From Bradyrhizobium sp. ORS 278 (lineage in GTDB: Bacteria > Pseudomonadota > Alphaproteobacteria > Rhizobiales > Xanthobacteraceae): DNA of 64,000 nt. Of this stretch, positions 25,784 through 34,672 are shown in pieces. Where the stretch lies: positions 3,844,001 to 3,908,000 of the forward strand of contig NC_009445.1 of NCBI RefSeq assembly GCF_000026145.1. Direction: 5' to 3'. Position numbers and translations under genes: made by a program. The notes below the pieces were generated by a model that saw only the letters and a program-made list of their open reading frames with translations, was not told where the DNA came from and searched no databases. Positions within the stretch are counted from its first letter, which is position 1, and each line of letters starts with the position of its first letter.

Positions 25784-26440
25784 TCAGGCGGCGGCGACCG
25801 TTGCAGGCGAGGTGAGCGCGGCCAGCGCGGCCTCCGGCTCCAGCCGCGTGCGATAGTCCGGGCTGACATGCGCAAGCAGGATGCGGCCGCCCTTGGCGAC
25901 GACATAGGTCGCGGGCATCGGCAGCGACCAGCGGCCGTCGCCATTGCGCACCGGCAGGTCGTGGCCGAACTTCTGGTACAGCGCCTTGATCGGAGCCGTC
26001 AGCTCGTAGCGGATACGAAGCGCATCGGCGAGACGTCCCTCGGTGTCCGACAGCACCTCGAAGAGAAGCGCGTTCGTCTCCGCCGTGGTCAGGGTATTGT
26101 CCGGCGTCTCCGGCGAGACCGCGACCAGACGCGCGCCACGCGCCGTGATCTCAGGCAGCAGCGCCTGGTAGGCGCGCAGCTCCAGATTGCAGTAGGGACA
26201 CCAGCCGCCGCGGTAGAAGGTCACGATCAGCGCGCTCTCCGCCATCAGCGCCCCGAGGTCGGTGACGCCGCCTTTGTGGTTGCGGAGGGTGGGGGCGGGG
26301 AAGGCGGCGCCTTCCTTGACGGCGCGGTCCGCGAGGTCTTGGAGGGCTGCGTTGTCGGTGTCGACCAGCGTGGCGATGTCGTCGCCGACACGCGAGGTCC
26401 AAGCAGATTTGAAGGCGTCGAGTTCGGATTGCAGAGACAT
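25784..26440 (-). CDS. AhpC/TSA-type peroxiredoxin-like protein
   Basis: This 218-residue thioredoxin-fold protein has the active-site stretch FYRGGWCPYCNLEL, which is typical of the atypical peroxiredoxin-like family. The family's peroxidatic cysteine comes first in CxxC. Further AhpC/TSA features include VAVSPETPDNT. It probably reduces peroxides or acts as a thiol-disulfide oxidoreductase in the cytoplasm. It lies between the SDR and crotonase genes. Confidence 0.85.
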   Translation of the reverse strand: MSLQSELDAFKSAWTSRVGDDIATLVDTDNAALQDLADRAVKEGAAFPAPTLRNHKGGVTDLGALMAESALIVTFYRGGWCPYCNLELRAYQALLPEITARGARLVAVSPETPDNTLTTAETNALLFEVLSDTEGRLADALRIRYELTAPIKALYQKFGHDLPVRNGDGRWSLPMPATYVVAKGGRILLAHVSPDYRTRLEPEAALAALTSPATVAAA

Positions 26441-26494
26441 GATGACGGGTCCTTGTCGGGCTGTGGCGTCGGAATTGAAGCGTGCTTGTGGTGG

Positions 26495-26520
26495 ATCTCT
26501 CCCCGCCTGCGGGGAGAGAT
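26495..26520. repeat. Palindromic repeat/hairpin in a 259-bp gap
   Basis: ATCTCTCCCCG and CGGGGAGAGAT form an 11-bp perfect stem with a 4-nt loop. A related half (GGGGAGAGGG) recurs at 26641-26650, so the gap 26441-26699 looks like a compound dispersed repeat that I associate with Bradyrhizobium intergenic DNA. It may also terminate the crotonase transcript coming from the right. Confidence 0.55.
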
Positions 26521-26699
26521 CGGATCGTCAGATGCGATCCGGGTGAGGGGGGACAGGTCTGACGACGAACACGTCCCGTGCGGCTGCCCCTCAACCCAGC
26601 CCTCTCAGCGCGAGCGAAGCTCCTCACGTGCGCCCAAGAACGGGGAGAGGGAGCGCAGCGTTGTTGAGGATGAGCTCGGTTCACATCGAGCGGACGAAC

Positions 26700-27467
26700 T
26701 CAGCGCTGTCCCGCCATCATCTGCTGCACCAGGGCGTTGGCGCTGGCGCCCTCGAGGGCGAGGCCATAGCCGACCTCGCGGACGATGCGCTCCTTCAGCG
26801 GCTGGACGAAATGGATGCGGCTGTTGCGGCGGGTGACCTCGGGCTGGCGCAGATAGAGCGCGGCGAGCTCGCGGGCGAAGGCGACCGTGGTGCCGTCGTC
26901 GACGACGTGGTTGACGACGCCCCAGTTCGCGGCCTCCTGCGCCGACAGCGGCTGCGGGTTCAGGAGGAAGGCCTGGGCGCGGCCGGCGCCGGCGCGATAC
27001 GACCAGGTCGTGAAGATGCCGTCGCCCGGCACGATGCCGCCGGCGAAGTGCGGCAGATCGTGGAAGGTGGCGCCGCGGCCGGCAATGACGACGTCGGCGA
27101 ACAGCGCGTATTCGGTGTGGATGTGGGCGCGGCCCTCGATCGCGGCGATCAGCGGCACGCGGATGTTGGCGATGTTCTCCAGGATCTGCGTGCCCTCGTC
27201 ATGGACCCGCGACCAGGCGTTGGCATCGCCGACATTGCCGAAGCTCGCGAAGTCGATCTCGGCCATGTAGTCGCCGACGCCCGTCAGGATCACGATCTTG
27301 TTGTCGCGGTCGCGGCCGATCTCATAGAAGGCGTCGGTAAATTCGGTGTGGTCGCGCGCATCGAAGCGGATCGGCCCGCCGTCGCTGTGCATCTCGACCA
27401 GGAGCACGCCCTGGGCATCGCGGGTCAGCCGCAGATGGGCGAAGCGGGTGAAATAGGACGGGGTCAT
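26700..27467 (-). CDS. Crotonase-family protein resembling 6-oxocamphor hydrolase (retro-Claisenase)
   Basis: This 255-residue crotonase-fold protein is closer in pattern to 6-oxocamphor hydrolase than to ordinary enoyl-CoA hydratases. It shares the opening LRLTRDAQGVLLVEMHSDGG, the D-x2-N-K-x-V-I-L-T-G stretch, EIDFASF, a His in the HIHTEYALFADV region, and DLPHFAGGIVPGDG. The last contains the His and Asp equivalents of the catalytic residues of that enzyme. Such enzymes cleave beta-diketones without CoA. The ATG at 27467 has GGAGAGAG before it. It is divergent from a LysR gene. Confidence 0.75.
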   Translation of the reverse strand: MTPSYFTRFAHLRLTRDAQGVLLVEMHSDGGPIRFDARDHTEFTDAFYEIGRDRDNKIVILTGVGDYMAEIDFASFGNVGDANAWSRVHDEGTQILENIANIRVPLIAAIEGRAHIHTEYALFADVVIAGRGATFHDLPHFAGGIVPGDGIFTTWSYRAGAGRAQAFLLNPQPLSAQEAANWGVVNHVVDDGTTVAFARELAALYLRQPEVTRRNSRIHFVQPLKERIVREVGYGLALEGASANALVQQMMAGQR

Positions 27468-27569
27468 GGCTCTCTCCGTGGCGGTTGCCGGCGATGCGCC
27501 GGCCGTTGCTGATGGGAGGAGCATGGCTCATTCGGTGCCCTTGGATAATTCTCGTCGGATCGATATCAT

Positions 27570-27588
27570 TCATACGTTTTGTGTATGA
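27570..27588. promoter_or_regulatory. Candidate LysR operator
   Basis: TCATAC-N7-GTATGA is a perfect 6-bp inverted repeat with a T-N11-A core, placed 9 nt before the LysR start codon in the divergent gap (27468-27597). This position fits autoregulation plus control of the crotonase-SDR group. Confidence 0.5.
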
Positions 27589-27597
27589 GAGGCAGCG

Positions 27598-28509
27598 ATG
27601 GACCTGCTTGGACCGATGCGGACCTTCGTGCGGGTGGTGGAGGCCGGCAGCTTCACCGCCGTCGCCGACGAGTTGAACACCACGCAGCCGACCATCAGCC
27701 GCCAGATCGGCGCGCTGGAGGAGCATCTGCGCACCCGCCTGTTCACGCGGACGACCCGGGCGCTGACGCTGACCGACGACGGCCGGGTGTTCTACGAGCA
27801 CGCGCTGCGGGCGCTGGAGGCGGTGTCGGAGGCGGAGGGCGCCGTCGGACGCCGCCGGCAGAAGCCCTCCGGGCTGTTGCGGCTGGCGGCGCCGGTGGTG
27901 TTCGGGCGGCTGCATGTGGTGCCGCGGCTGCCGGCGTTCCTGAAGCGCTATCCCGACGTGTCGATCGATCTGATCATGAGCGACGGCTTCGCCGATCTGG
28001 TGGAGCAGGGCATCGACGTCGCCATCCGTGTCGGCGACATCACGGATCCCGGCCTGATCGCGCGGCGCATCGGCACGGTGCAGCGGGTGACGGTGGCTTC
28101 GCCCGCCTATCTCAAGGCACATCGCGCGCCCAAGGTGCCGGCCGATCTCGCCTTGCATCAGTGCATCGTCTACTCCAGGCTCGCCACCGGCAATCGGTGG
28201 CTGTTCGAGAGCAAGGACGGGCCCGTCGCGGTCGAGGTGAGCGGGCGCTACCGCGCCGACAATTCGGAGGCTGTGCGCGACGGCGTGCTCGGCGGGCTCG
28301 GCATCGCCGTGATCCCGACCTTCGCCTTCGTCAGGGAGATCGAAAGCGGCGCGGTGAAGGTGCTGCTGCAAGACTACGCGCCGCGGCCGCTGCCGATGCA
28401 CGCGGTCTACGCCTCGCGCCGCTTCGTGCCGCTGAAGGTGCGCGCCATCATCGATCATCTCGCGCACGAATTCTCGCTCGATGCGCGGTTGTCGTCCTAC
28501 ACGGCGTGA
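27598..28509 (+). CDS. LysR-family transcriptional regulator
   Basis: This 303-residue regulator belongs to the common LysR type with the MDLLGPMRTFVRVVEAGSF start, helix-turn-helix DELNTTQPTISRQIGALEE and a full effector domain (LIMSDGFADLVEQGIDVAIR, GDITDPGLIARRIG). It is divergent from the crotonase-family gene, which it probably regulates. Confidence 0.9.
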   Translation: MDLLGPMRTFVRVVEAGSFTAVADELNTTQPTISRQIGALEEHLRTRLFTRTTRALTLTDDGRVFYEHALRALEAVSEAEGAVGRRRQKPSGLLRLAAPVVFGRLHVVPRLPAFLKRYPDVSIDLIMSDGFADLVEQGIDVAIRVGDITDPGLIARRIGTVQRVTVASPAYLKAHRAPKVPADLALHQCIVYSRLATGNRWLFESKDGPVAVEVSGRYRADNSEAVRDGVLGGLGIAVIPTFAFVREIESGAVKVLLQDYAPRPLPMHAVYASRRFVPLKVRAIIDHLAHEFSLDARLSSYTA

Positions 28510-28602
28510 TGTCGCAGCCTTGCAGCATGGAACGGCCGTGCTGCGCCATGCGTTCGACCTGGAGCGGCCGGCGTCGCCGGTGACAAGCCAGGAGAGACGG
28601 GA

Positions 28603-28908
28603 ATGGAACATACGATCATCGGCCACTTCGCCACGCGCCGTGAGGCCGAGCTTGCCGTCGAGCACCTCGTGCAGGATCACGGCATCGCCCGTACCGACGT
28701 GTCCGTGCGGGCGGCCGGTCCGGCCAACAGCGCCGGCTCGCAAGCCTCCGGCGCCGACGTCGAGAGCGGCCATCCCGGCGTCGGCAAGAAAGGTGCGCCG
28801 GAGCTCGAAGGCGAGATCGAGGTGGTGGTCGGTGGCTTCACCGCGGGCTCCGCCGACATCGAAGGAGTCCTGAAGGAAGCGGGCGCCCGCAGCGTCGGCC
28901 AGCGATAA
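28603..28908 (+). CDS. Hypothetical protein, possibly stress-related
   Basis: This 101-residue soluble protein has a ferredoxin-like beta-alpha-beta start (HTIIGHFATRREAELAVEHL), a Ser/Gly/Ala-rich linker and a second strand-helix unit (EVVVGGFTAGSADIEGVLKE). Proteins of this shape exist widely in Bradyrhizobium, and the ends recall general-stress proteins that sense or bind small ligands. A GGAGAG ribosome site precedes the start. It converges with the RNA-repair gene at 28918 after only 9 nt. Confidence 0.65.
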   Translation: MEHTIIGHFATRREAELAVEHLVQDHGIARTDVSVRAAGPANSAGSQASGADVESGHPGVGKKGAPELEGEIEVVVGGFTAGSADIEGVLKEAGARSVGQR

Positions 28909-28917
28909 GCGCCGTCC

Positions 28918-31476
28918 TCACAGCCGCGGGTCGATCGGCTCGCTTTCGAGAGCCAGCACGGCGAACACGCATTCATGCACGCGGCGCAACGGCTCGCGGG
29001 CGACGAAGCGGGTCAGCGCCTCGTGGCCGAGCGCGAACTCGCGCAGCGCGAGGGCGCGCTTGCCCTCGAGCTTGCGCTGGCGCAGGCGGGCGATGTGCTC
29101 GGGCGCATCATATTCCGGGCCGTAGATGATGCGCAGATATTCGGCGCCCCGCACCTTCAGCGCCGGCTGGATCAGGCCCTTCGGCCCGCGCGCGACGAAG
29201 CTCATGGGTTTCACCACCATGCCCTCGCCGCCGCCGGCCGTGAGCTGCTCCCACCAGGCGGTGGCGTCGTTCACTGCGGTCTCGTCGGCCAGAGTCACAA
29301 CGCGCCATCGCGTGCGCCTGATCACGGGATCCGCCGCCGCCAGGCGGTCGGCCAGCGACATGTGCCAGACGTGATCCTGGTCGAACCAGACACGGCCTTC
29401 GCTGGCGAGCAGGTGGAACGGCGCGACCTTGAGATCGTCGATCCCGCCGACCGGCCAGACATAGGGCGCCCACGCAGCGCCATAGCGCCGCGCGCGGGCC
29501 GCGCGCGCGTCGAACTGGTCGCGCAGCGCCGTGACGTCGAGGCCGCGTGCAGCGGCCCGCGCCAGCGCATCGGATGCGGCGTCGAGACCCGCGACAGAAG
29601 ATGCCGCCACCGGTGCGTATTGACTCTCGATCAGGGCGCCGGCCTTGGCCGACCACGGCATGATCTCGGCGTCGAGCAGCAGCCAGTCGGTCTGCAGCTC
29701 CTGCCAAAGACCCGCACTTTCGACGGCGCTCCGCAGCCGCGCCAGCAATGCCTCGGTCATCGCCGCGTCGTTGAAGAACGCGCGGCCGGTCCGCGTCCAG
29801 ATCGCGCCGCTCTCCGCGCCTGTGATGCCGAACCGCGCGTTAGCGACGTCGGCGCTGCTGCACAGCGCGATGACGGCGCGCGAGCCCATGTGCTTCTCCT
29901 CGCACACCACCTCGGCGACGTTGCGCGCGCGGAAATGCGCGAACGCCTCCTCGGGCCGCTCGAGCCAGCCGTCGCGCGCGCTCGTCTCCGACGGCGACAT
30001 CGTCGGCGGCAGGTAGACCAGCCATTGCGGCGGCAGCGCGAAGCGGCTCATCACCTCCAGCGCGGCTGCTGCGTTCTCCTCGGCGACGACCATGCGGCCG
30101 CGCAGCGTGGTCTCGATCCACCGCCGACCGCTGACGTCGTCGATGTCGAGCAGCTGATCCGCTTCGGCCTGCGCGGAGGCGCTGCCTGCGCGCAGGCCGA
30201 GCGGCCGTACCGGCTCGCACCAGACGCGCTCGGCCTCGACCTCGACCAGCTCGCGCTCGGGCCAGCGCAGCGCCGTCAGCCGTCCGCCGAACACGCAGCC
30301 GGTGTCGATGCAGATCGTGTTGTTGACCCATTCGGCATGCAGCATCGGCGTGTGGCCATAGACCACGGCGGTCGGCCCGCGATAGTTCGCGGCCCAGTCG
30401 GCGCGCACGGGCAGGCCGAACTCGTCGATCTCGCCGGTGGTCTCGCCATACAGTGCGAACTCGCGCACCGCGCCGGAGCCGCGGCCGATCATCTCCTCTT
30501 TCAGCCCGGCATGCGCCACCGCGAGCCGGCCGCCGTCGAGCCAGACATGGCTGCGCAGGCCGTCGAGGAAATCGGGCAGGCCGTCGCGGAAGCTGCGATC
30601 CTCATTCGCGAGCTGGTTGATGGTGTCCTGCAGGCCATGCGCGATCGTGACCTTGCGGCCGGCCAGCCAGCGCTGGAATTTGCGATCATGGTTGCCCTGC
30701 ACGGCATAGGCCACGCCGGACGCGACCATGCTCATGACGATGCGCAGCACGTCCGGCGATCGTGGTCCGCGGTCGACGAGATCGCCGACGAACACAGCCT
30801 TGCGGCCTGCCGGCGGCGTCACCGTGACGGCGCGCCGGCCATCCTGCTCGCGCCACTCGACCTGATAGCCGAGCCTGGCCAGCAGCGCCTGCAATTCGCT
30901 CGCGCAGCCATGAACGTCGCCGATGATGTCGAACGGACCGGTGTCGTGCCGCTTGTCGGTCCACAGTGGCTGCCGCGCGATCGTCGCGGCCTCGATGCGC
31001 GAGACGCTGTCGAGCTTCCACACCTGGCGAAAACCCTCGCGCTGCAGGCCACCGAGGCCGCGGCGGATCTCCGAGACCATGCGCTGCACGACTGGGCCGC
31101 CGAAGCTGCGCTCGGGACGCGACCTGTTGCGTTCGATGCAGATGTCGATGCCGGGATCGAACACAATCGCGACCGGCAGCGCATGCCATTTGCGCGCCAG
31201 CTCGACCCAGCCCTTGCGGTCGGCGGGACGCACATTGGTAGCGTCGATCACGGCAAGGCGGCGATGCTTGAGCCGCCGCCCGGCGATCTCGCGGACGATA
31301 TCGAAGGCGTCGGCCGAGACGCTCTGGTCGGTCTCGTCATCGGCCACCAGCGCGCGGCAATGGTCCGAGGAGATCACCTCGGTCGGCAGGAAGTGTTTGG
31401 CGGCGAAGGTCGACTTGCCGGAGCCGGTCGAGCCGATCAGCACGACCAGCGCGAAGTCGGGGATGTCGATGTTCAT
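28918..31476 (-). CDS. pnkp: Polynucleotide kinase-phosphatase/ligase (bacterial Pnkp), RNA repair
   Basis: This 852-residue protein has the three-domain bacterial Pnkp layout. The kinase comes first, with P-loop GSTGSGKST at 15-23 and a lid with RNRSRPERS. The binuclear metallophosphatase follows: GDVHG at 186-190, GDLVDRG at 231-237, GNHD at 261-264. The C-terminal ligase/adenylyltransferase domain has its nucleotidyl lysine near 528 in EEKHMGSR and the conserved EGMVVKP further on. Pnkp heals 5'-OH and 2',3'-cyclic phosphate ends and, with Hen1, seals RNA cut by ribotoxins. The start at 31476 lies 8 nt after the Hen1 stop, so the two genes form an operon. Confidence 0.93.
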   Translation of the reverse strand: MNIDIPDFALVVLIGSTGSGKSTFAAKHFLPTEVISSDHCRALVADDETDQSVSADAFDIVREIAGRRLKHRRLAVIDATNVRPADRKGWVELARKWHALPVAIVFDPGIDICIERNRSRPERSFGGPVVQRMVSEIRRGLGGLQREGFRQVWKLDSVSRIEAATIARQPLWTDKRHDTGPFDIIGDVHGCASELQALLARLGYQVEWREQDGRRAVTVTPPAGRKAVFVGDLVDRGPRSPDVLRIVMSMVASGVAYAVQGNHDRKFQRWLAGRKVTIAHGLQDTINQLANEDRSFRDGLPDFLDGLRSHVWLDGGRLAVAHAGLKEEMIGRGSGAVREFALYGETTGEIDEFGLPVRADWAANYRGPTAVVYGHTPMLHAEWVNNTICIDTGCVFGGRLTALRWPERELVEVEAERVWCEPVRPLGLRAGSASAQAEADQLLDIDDVSGRRWIETTLRGRMVVAEENAAAALEVMSRFALPPQWLVYLPPTMSPSETSARDGWLERPEEAFAHFRARNVAEVVCEEKHMGSRAVIALCSSADVANARFGITGAESGAIWTRTGRAFFNDAAMTEALLARLRSAVESAGLWQELQTDWLLLDAEIMPWSAKAGALIESQYAPVAASSVAGLDAASDALARAAARGLDVTALRDQFDARAARARRYGAAWAPYVWPVGGIDDLKVAPFHLLASEGRVWFDQDHVWHMSLADRLAAADPVIRRTRWRVVTLADETAVNDATAWWEQLTAGGGEGMVVKPMSFVARGPKGLIQPALKVRGAEYLRIIYGPEYDAPEHIARLRQRKLEGKRALALREFALGHEALTRFVAREPLRRVHECVFAVLALESEPIDPRL

Positions 31477-31484
31477 GACGGTGC

Positions 31485-32864
31485 TCAGCGGGTGAAGACG
31501 GCCATCTGTGTCGGCGCGCCCAGGGTCTCGTCGTGATGGCCGATGCCGGAGAAGGCGACCTGGCAATTGAAGGTTTCGCAGACGCGCTGCGCCCACGCAG
31601 CGAATTCGGCGCGCGTCCATTCGAAGCGGTGGTCGCGGTGCCGGAACTGGCCGGCGGGCAGGCTCGGAAACAGCGCATTGTAGTCGGCATTCGGCGTGGT
31701 CACGATGACCACGCGCGGCCTCGCCGCGCCGAACACGACACGCTCCACCATCGGTAGCCGGTCGGGATCGAGATGCTCGATCACCTCGACCAGCGCGGCC
31801 GCATCGGCGTCGGCCCAGCGCGCATCGCGATAGGTGAGCGAGCCGTGCAGCAGTGTGACACGTCCCTCGGGCGGGCCGCCGGGCGCGCCGAGCTTGAGCC
31901 GCTTGGCCGCGCGCTCCAGCTCGCGCGCGGCGGGATCGAGGCCGATCAGGCGCTCGGCAAAGCGCTCGCGCAGCAACAGCTGCAGCAGCTTGCCTTCGCC
32001 GCAGCCGAGATCGGCGATCGTCCGGGCGCCGCTGTCGCGCAGAGCTTCGACGACGGCGGCGAGGCGCAAATCGTTGAGCCGGATCGGCGCCTCCAGCGTC
32101 TCCTCGGACTGGCTCTGCGTCTCGGTCTCCAGCGCCTCGTCCTGCGTCTCAGGTGCGAGCCGCGCCAGCGCCGCACGCGCGAGCACGCCGCGATGGCGAA
32201 GATAGCGGCGGACGATCAGCTCCTTGGCCGGATGGGCATCGAGCCAGCCTTCGCCGCGCTTGAGCAGCTTGTCGATCTCCTCGTCGCCGACCCAGTAATG
32301 CTTCGCGTCGTCCATCACCGGGATCAGCACATAGAGGTGGTTCAGCAGGGCGCTGAGCCTGTTGGTGCCGCGCAAGGTGAGGCGGACGTAGCGGCTGGTC
32401 GTGTCGCCTTGGGGACCCGCAATGGGCGTGAGCGAGACGTCCCAGCCGAGCGGCTCGAACAGCTGGCGCACCACGGTTTCACCGCCGCGCAAGGGCAGGG
32501 GCGTCACCACCGCCTCCAGCGGAATCGCGCTGTCGGCTAGTTCCTGGCGCGCGCTGCTGACGCCGTTCATCGCGGTCCGGAACGCCTTATTGAGCGCCAC
32601 CGACAGGAACGAAGACGCGGCATACGGGCGGTCGTTGACATATTGATCGAGCAGTCCGTCGCTCTGGCCCTTGCCGCGAACGAGCCCGATCGGATCGACG
32701 TCGAGCACCAGCGCCGCCTCGCAGCGGGCCTCGCTGGCCTCGGGATAGAAGATCAGCGCCTTGCCCGAGGTGAGCTCGAACTCGTGCAGCCGGTCCGGAT
32801 GCTTGTTGAGCAGGAAGCCGAGATCGGTGGCGGGCTGATGGGTGGTGGCGATCGAGAGAAACAT
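31485..32864 (-). CDS. hen1: 3'-terminal RNA ribose 2'-O-methyltransferase Hen1
   Basis: This 459-residue protein has the bacterial Hen1 start (MFLSIATTHQPATDLGFLLN) and an N-terminal domain that activates the Pnkp ligase. The C-terminal methyltransferase has DLGCGEG at 285-291, the metal-binding EVIEH at 360-364 and RHRDHRFEW near 408. It methylates the 2'-OH at the 3' end of the break before Pnkp seals it, which makes the repaired site resistant to the same nuclease. The ATG at 32864 fits the canonical start; its ribosome site is weak. A palindromic repeat fills the gap to the TROVE gene upstream. Confidence 0.93.
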   Translation of the reverse strand: MFLSIATTHQPATDLGFLLNKHPDRLHEFELTSGKALIFYPEASEARCEAALVLDVDPIGLVRGKGQSDGLLDQYVNDRPYAASSFLSVALNKAFRTAMNGVSSARQELADSAIPLEAVVTPLPLRGGETVVRQLFEPLGWDVSLTPIAGPQGDTTSRYVRLTLRGTNRLSALLNHLYVLIPVMDDAKHYWVGDEEIDKLLKRGEGWLDAHPAKELIVRRYLRHRGVLARAALARLAPETQDEALETETQSQSEETLEAPIRLNDLRLAAVVEALRDSGARTIADLGCGEGKLLQLLLRERFAERLIGLDPAARELERAAKRLKLGAPGGPPEGRVTLLHGSLTYRDARWADADAAALVEVIEHLDPDRLPMVERVVFGAARPRVVIVTTPNADYNALFPSLPAGQFRHRDHRFEWTRAEFAAWAQRVCETFNCQVAFSGIGHHDETLGAPTQMAVFTR

Positions 32865-32897
32865 GGCGTCACGGAAATCCCAGGGAGTCACAACCAC

Positions 32898-33044
32898 CGT
32901 CATTCCGGGGCAAGGCCGACAGGCCTTGAACCCGGAATCTCGACATTGTCTTGCGTCTGTTTTGAACAATCTCGAGATTTCGGGTTCAATCGTCAACGCA
33001 TCGCCGCTTCGCCTCGATGCATCGACGATTGCCCCGGAATGACG
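32898..33044. repeat. Nested palindromic repeat (CGTCATTCCGGGG family, copy 1)
   Basis: A perfect 16-bp outer stem (CGTCATTCCGGGGCAA at 32898-32913 with 33029-33044) encloses a second inverted repeat (32926-32943 with 32972-32989, 17 of 18 positions paired). The same design occurs at 57718-57822 and, reduced, at 60809-60851. It sits between the TROVE gene and hen1, so it lies within any transcript that joins them. Confidence 0.85.
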
Positions 33045-33154
33045 GCGCAATCACGCAGCTCAGCTCCTCGTGAACAAGAATGCTGAACCAGCGAGTCCTA
33101 GCCCTTGTGCAATGAGACCCGGGCGCGTCTGTGACGCGTCCGGGTCATTTGTCG

Positions 33155-34495
33155 TCAGTGCAGCGTGGCGCTGCGCAGCGACTGCTCCTGCGCCGCGATC
33201 CAGGCGATCACGGACTCGGAGAAGCCGTCGACCCGCGTCCAGGGCCCGTAACCGACCCCGTGCTGGTACGACGCCACGTTCACCATGGTCCCGCGCGCCC
33301 TCGGCGCCGGCACCGCATCGTGGCTCTGCTCGTCGGTGAAGACGATCAGGCGGTCTCCCTTGCGGTCGACCTCCTTGACCGCCCGGCCGAGATAGGTCCC
33401 GGAATGCGGCTGCGACCGGAGGATCGTATCGCGCAGCGCGAAGCCACGCCGCGGCGGCACCTTCACGACAGCGTCGCTGAACGTGAAGATCTCCACCTCG
33501 TCGCAGACCTCGCGGGCGAGGACCGCCAGTCCGCACGCCGCATCCGCGCGCGTCATCTCAGACTTCGCAGACAGCGCCGCGAACATCGAGCCGGAGACGT
33601 CGATCAGGAGCCGCGTGCGGCCCTTGAGCCGCGCATGGCCCTTGATCGACCGCAGCATCGCCTGCTCGAGCTCGGGCTCGACATCAGGCGCATGCCGCGC
33701 CGCCGTGATGAACCGATACGGCAGGATCCGGTCCGTTCGCATCGACACGATCGCTTCCGCGATCATGTCGCGCGGCACTCCGGCCTGCAGCATCAGCCGC
33801 AGGTTGCGCAGCAGCGCAAGCGCTCCAAGCCGCCGCTCGGCAAGCAGCCGCTCGAAGCTCGCACGCTTGTCCGCACCCGCCGACAGCGCGACCTCCCAGG
33901 TGTCGGGCGAGGGCAGCTCGCCGTCGACGAGCTGCTTCCACACCGCTTCCTGAGCGTCGTCCTTGGGCCTGGCGTGAACCAGGAACAGGACGTCGCGCAG
34001 CCGCACCGGCCCCTCGCGGTCATACTTCGCGAGCTGATAGGCGTCGAACTTTGCGAACGCCTTCGCCAGCCCCTTCTTGACCTGCGCCGAGACCGGCTGC
34101 CGCTTGCGCTGCTGCTGCGGACCGAGCGCGTCGGCCCAGTAGATTGCGAGCAGCTCGGTCATCTCGTCCGGCCGCTGGATGATGCGCGCCAGGGTCTCGG
34201 CCACCAGCGCGCGGTGCTGCGGCAGCCGCGCCATTTCGCGAGCAACGAGCAGCGGCGCATGCCGCAGCTTCATCTCCTCGCGCGCACTCACGGCGAGCCG
34301 AGCCGCCTCGCGCGGCTCGACCGCAGCTACGAGAACCTTGATCCGATCGGCGATCGCGACCCCGTCCTCGTAGAACTGGTCCTCCCAGAGCAGGCAGCTC
34401 ATCAGCGTACGCTGCAGCGCCTCGAGCGGCGCGAGCTGTCGGGATGGCGCACCCTCATGGGTGAAGGCGCGCAGGACCTTGTTGAGCCTGACCAT
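33155..34495 (-). CDS. rsr: TROVE-domain RNA-binding protein, bacterial Ro60 (Rsr)
   Basis: This 446-residue protein starts with the TROVE (HEAT-repeat ring) domain, about 1-285, including LNKVLRAFTHEGAPSRQLAP and the EMKLRHAPLLVAREMARLP region. It ends with a von Willebrand A domain whose MIDAS motif is D299-V-S-G-S303. Ro60 proteins bind misfolded RNAs in the ring cavity and Y RNAs on the outer surface; the bacterial form works with exonucleases under stress. GAGGAGG lies before the ATG at 34495. It lies upstream of hen1-pnkp on the same strand and downstream of two tRNA-like RNAs, a setting that agrees with an RNA quality-control and repair role. Confidence 0.92.
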   Translation of the reverse strand: MVRLNKVLRAFTHEGAPSRQLAPLEALQRTLMSCLLWEDQFYEDGVAIADRIKVLVAAVEPREAARLAVSAREEMKLRHAPLLVAREMARLPQHRALVAETLARIIQRPDEMTELLAIYWADALGPQQQRKRQPVSAQVKKGLAKAFAKFDAYQLAKYDREGPVRLRDVLFLVHARPKDDAQEAVWKQLVDGELPSPDTWEVALSAGADKRASFERLLAERRLGALALLRNLRLMLQAGVPRDMIAEAIVSMRTDRILPYRFITAARHAPDVEPELEQAMLRSIKGHARLKGRTRLLIDVSGSMFAALSAKSEMTRADAACGLAVLAREVCDEVEIFTFSDAVVKVPPRRGFALRDTILRSQPHSGTYLGRAVKEVDRKGDRLIVFTDEQSHDAVPAPRARGTMVNVASYQHGVGYGPWTRVDGFSESVIAWIAAQEQSLRSATLH

Positions 34496-34589
34496 GATGG
34501 CCTCCTCTGTTTGGGTTGATGTTGGATGGATGGCCGGCACACGGCCGACGCGCGTCACCTCGCGGGAGATCACGCGTGATGAGATCCAC

Positions 34590-34667
34590 ACGCCGGGAAC
34601 GAGCGAATGCTGAGGTCCGCTCCACTCGCGTGGAGCGGATAGCGCTCTGCCGCTGAGCTACCGGCGC
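34590..34667 (-). ncRNA. tRNA-like RNA 2 (acceptor and D arm kept, anticodon arm replaced by GNRA hairpin)
   Basis: On the minus strand 34667-34661 (GCGCCGG) pairs with 34596-34590 (CCGGCGT) over 7 bp like an acceptor stem. A textbook D arm follows: TAGCTC-AGCGGCA-GAGC. In place of an anticodon arm there is a 9-bp perfect hairpin, CCGCTCCAC-GCGA-GTGGAGCGG (34638-34617), with a GNRA loop. A T arm is weak or absent. It begins 6 nt after tRNA-like RNA 1 ends and stops about 95 nt before the TROVE start codon. Bacterial Y RNAs carry tRNA-like modules and often lie next to the Ro60 gene, so it may be a Y-RNA-type partner. No promoter or terminator was seen for it. Confidence 0.5.
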
Positions 34668-34672
34668 ACGGA

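Noticed and set aside
28975..31536. Very long plus-strand open frame opposite pnkp
   Set aside because: It is the antisense of a well-supported three-domain protein. High GC and GC-ending codons leave few stops on the opposite strand, and the sequence has no recognisable motif.
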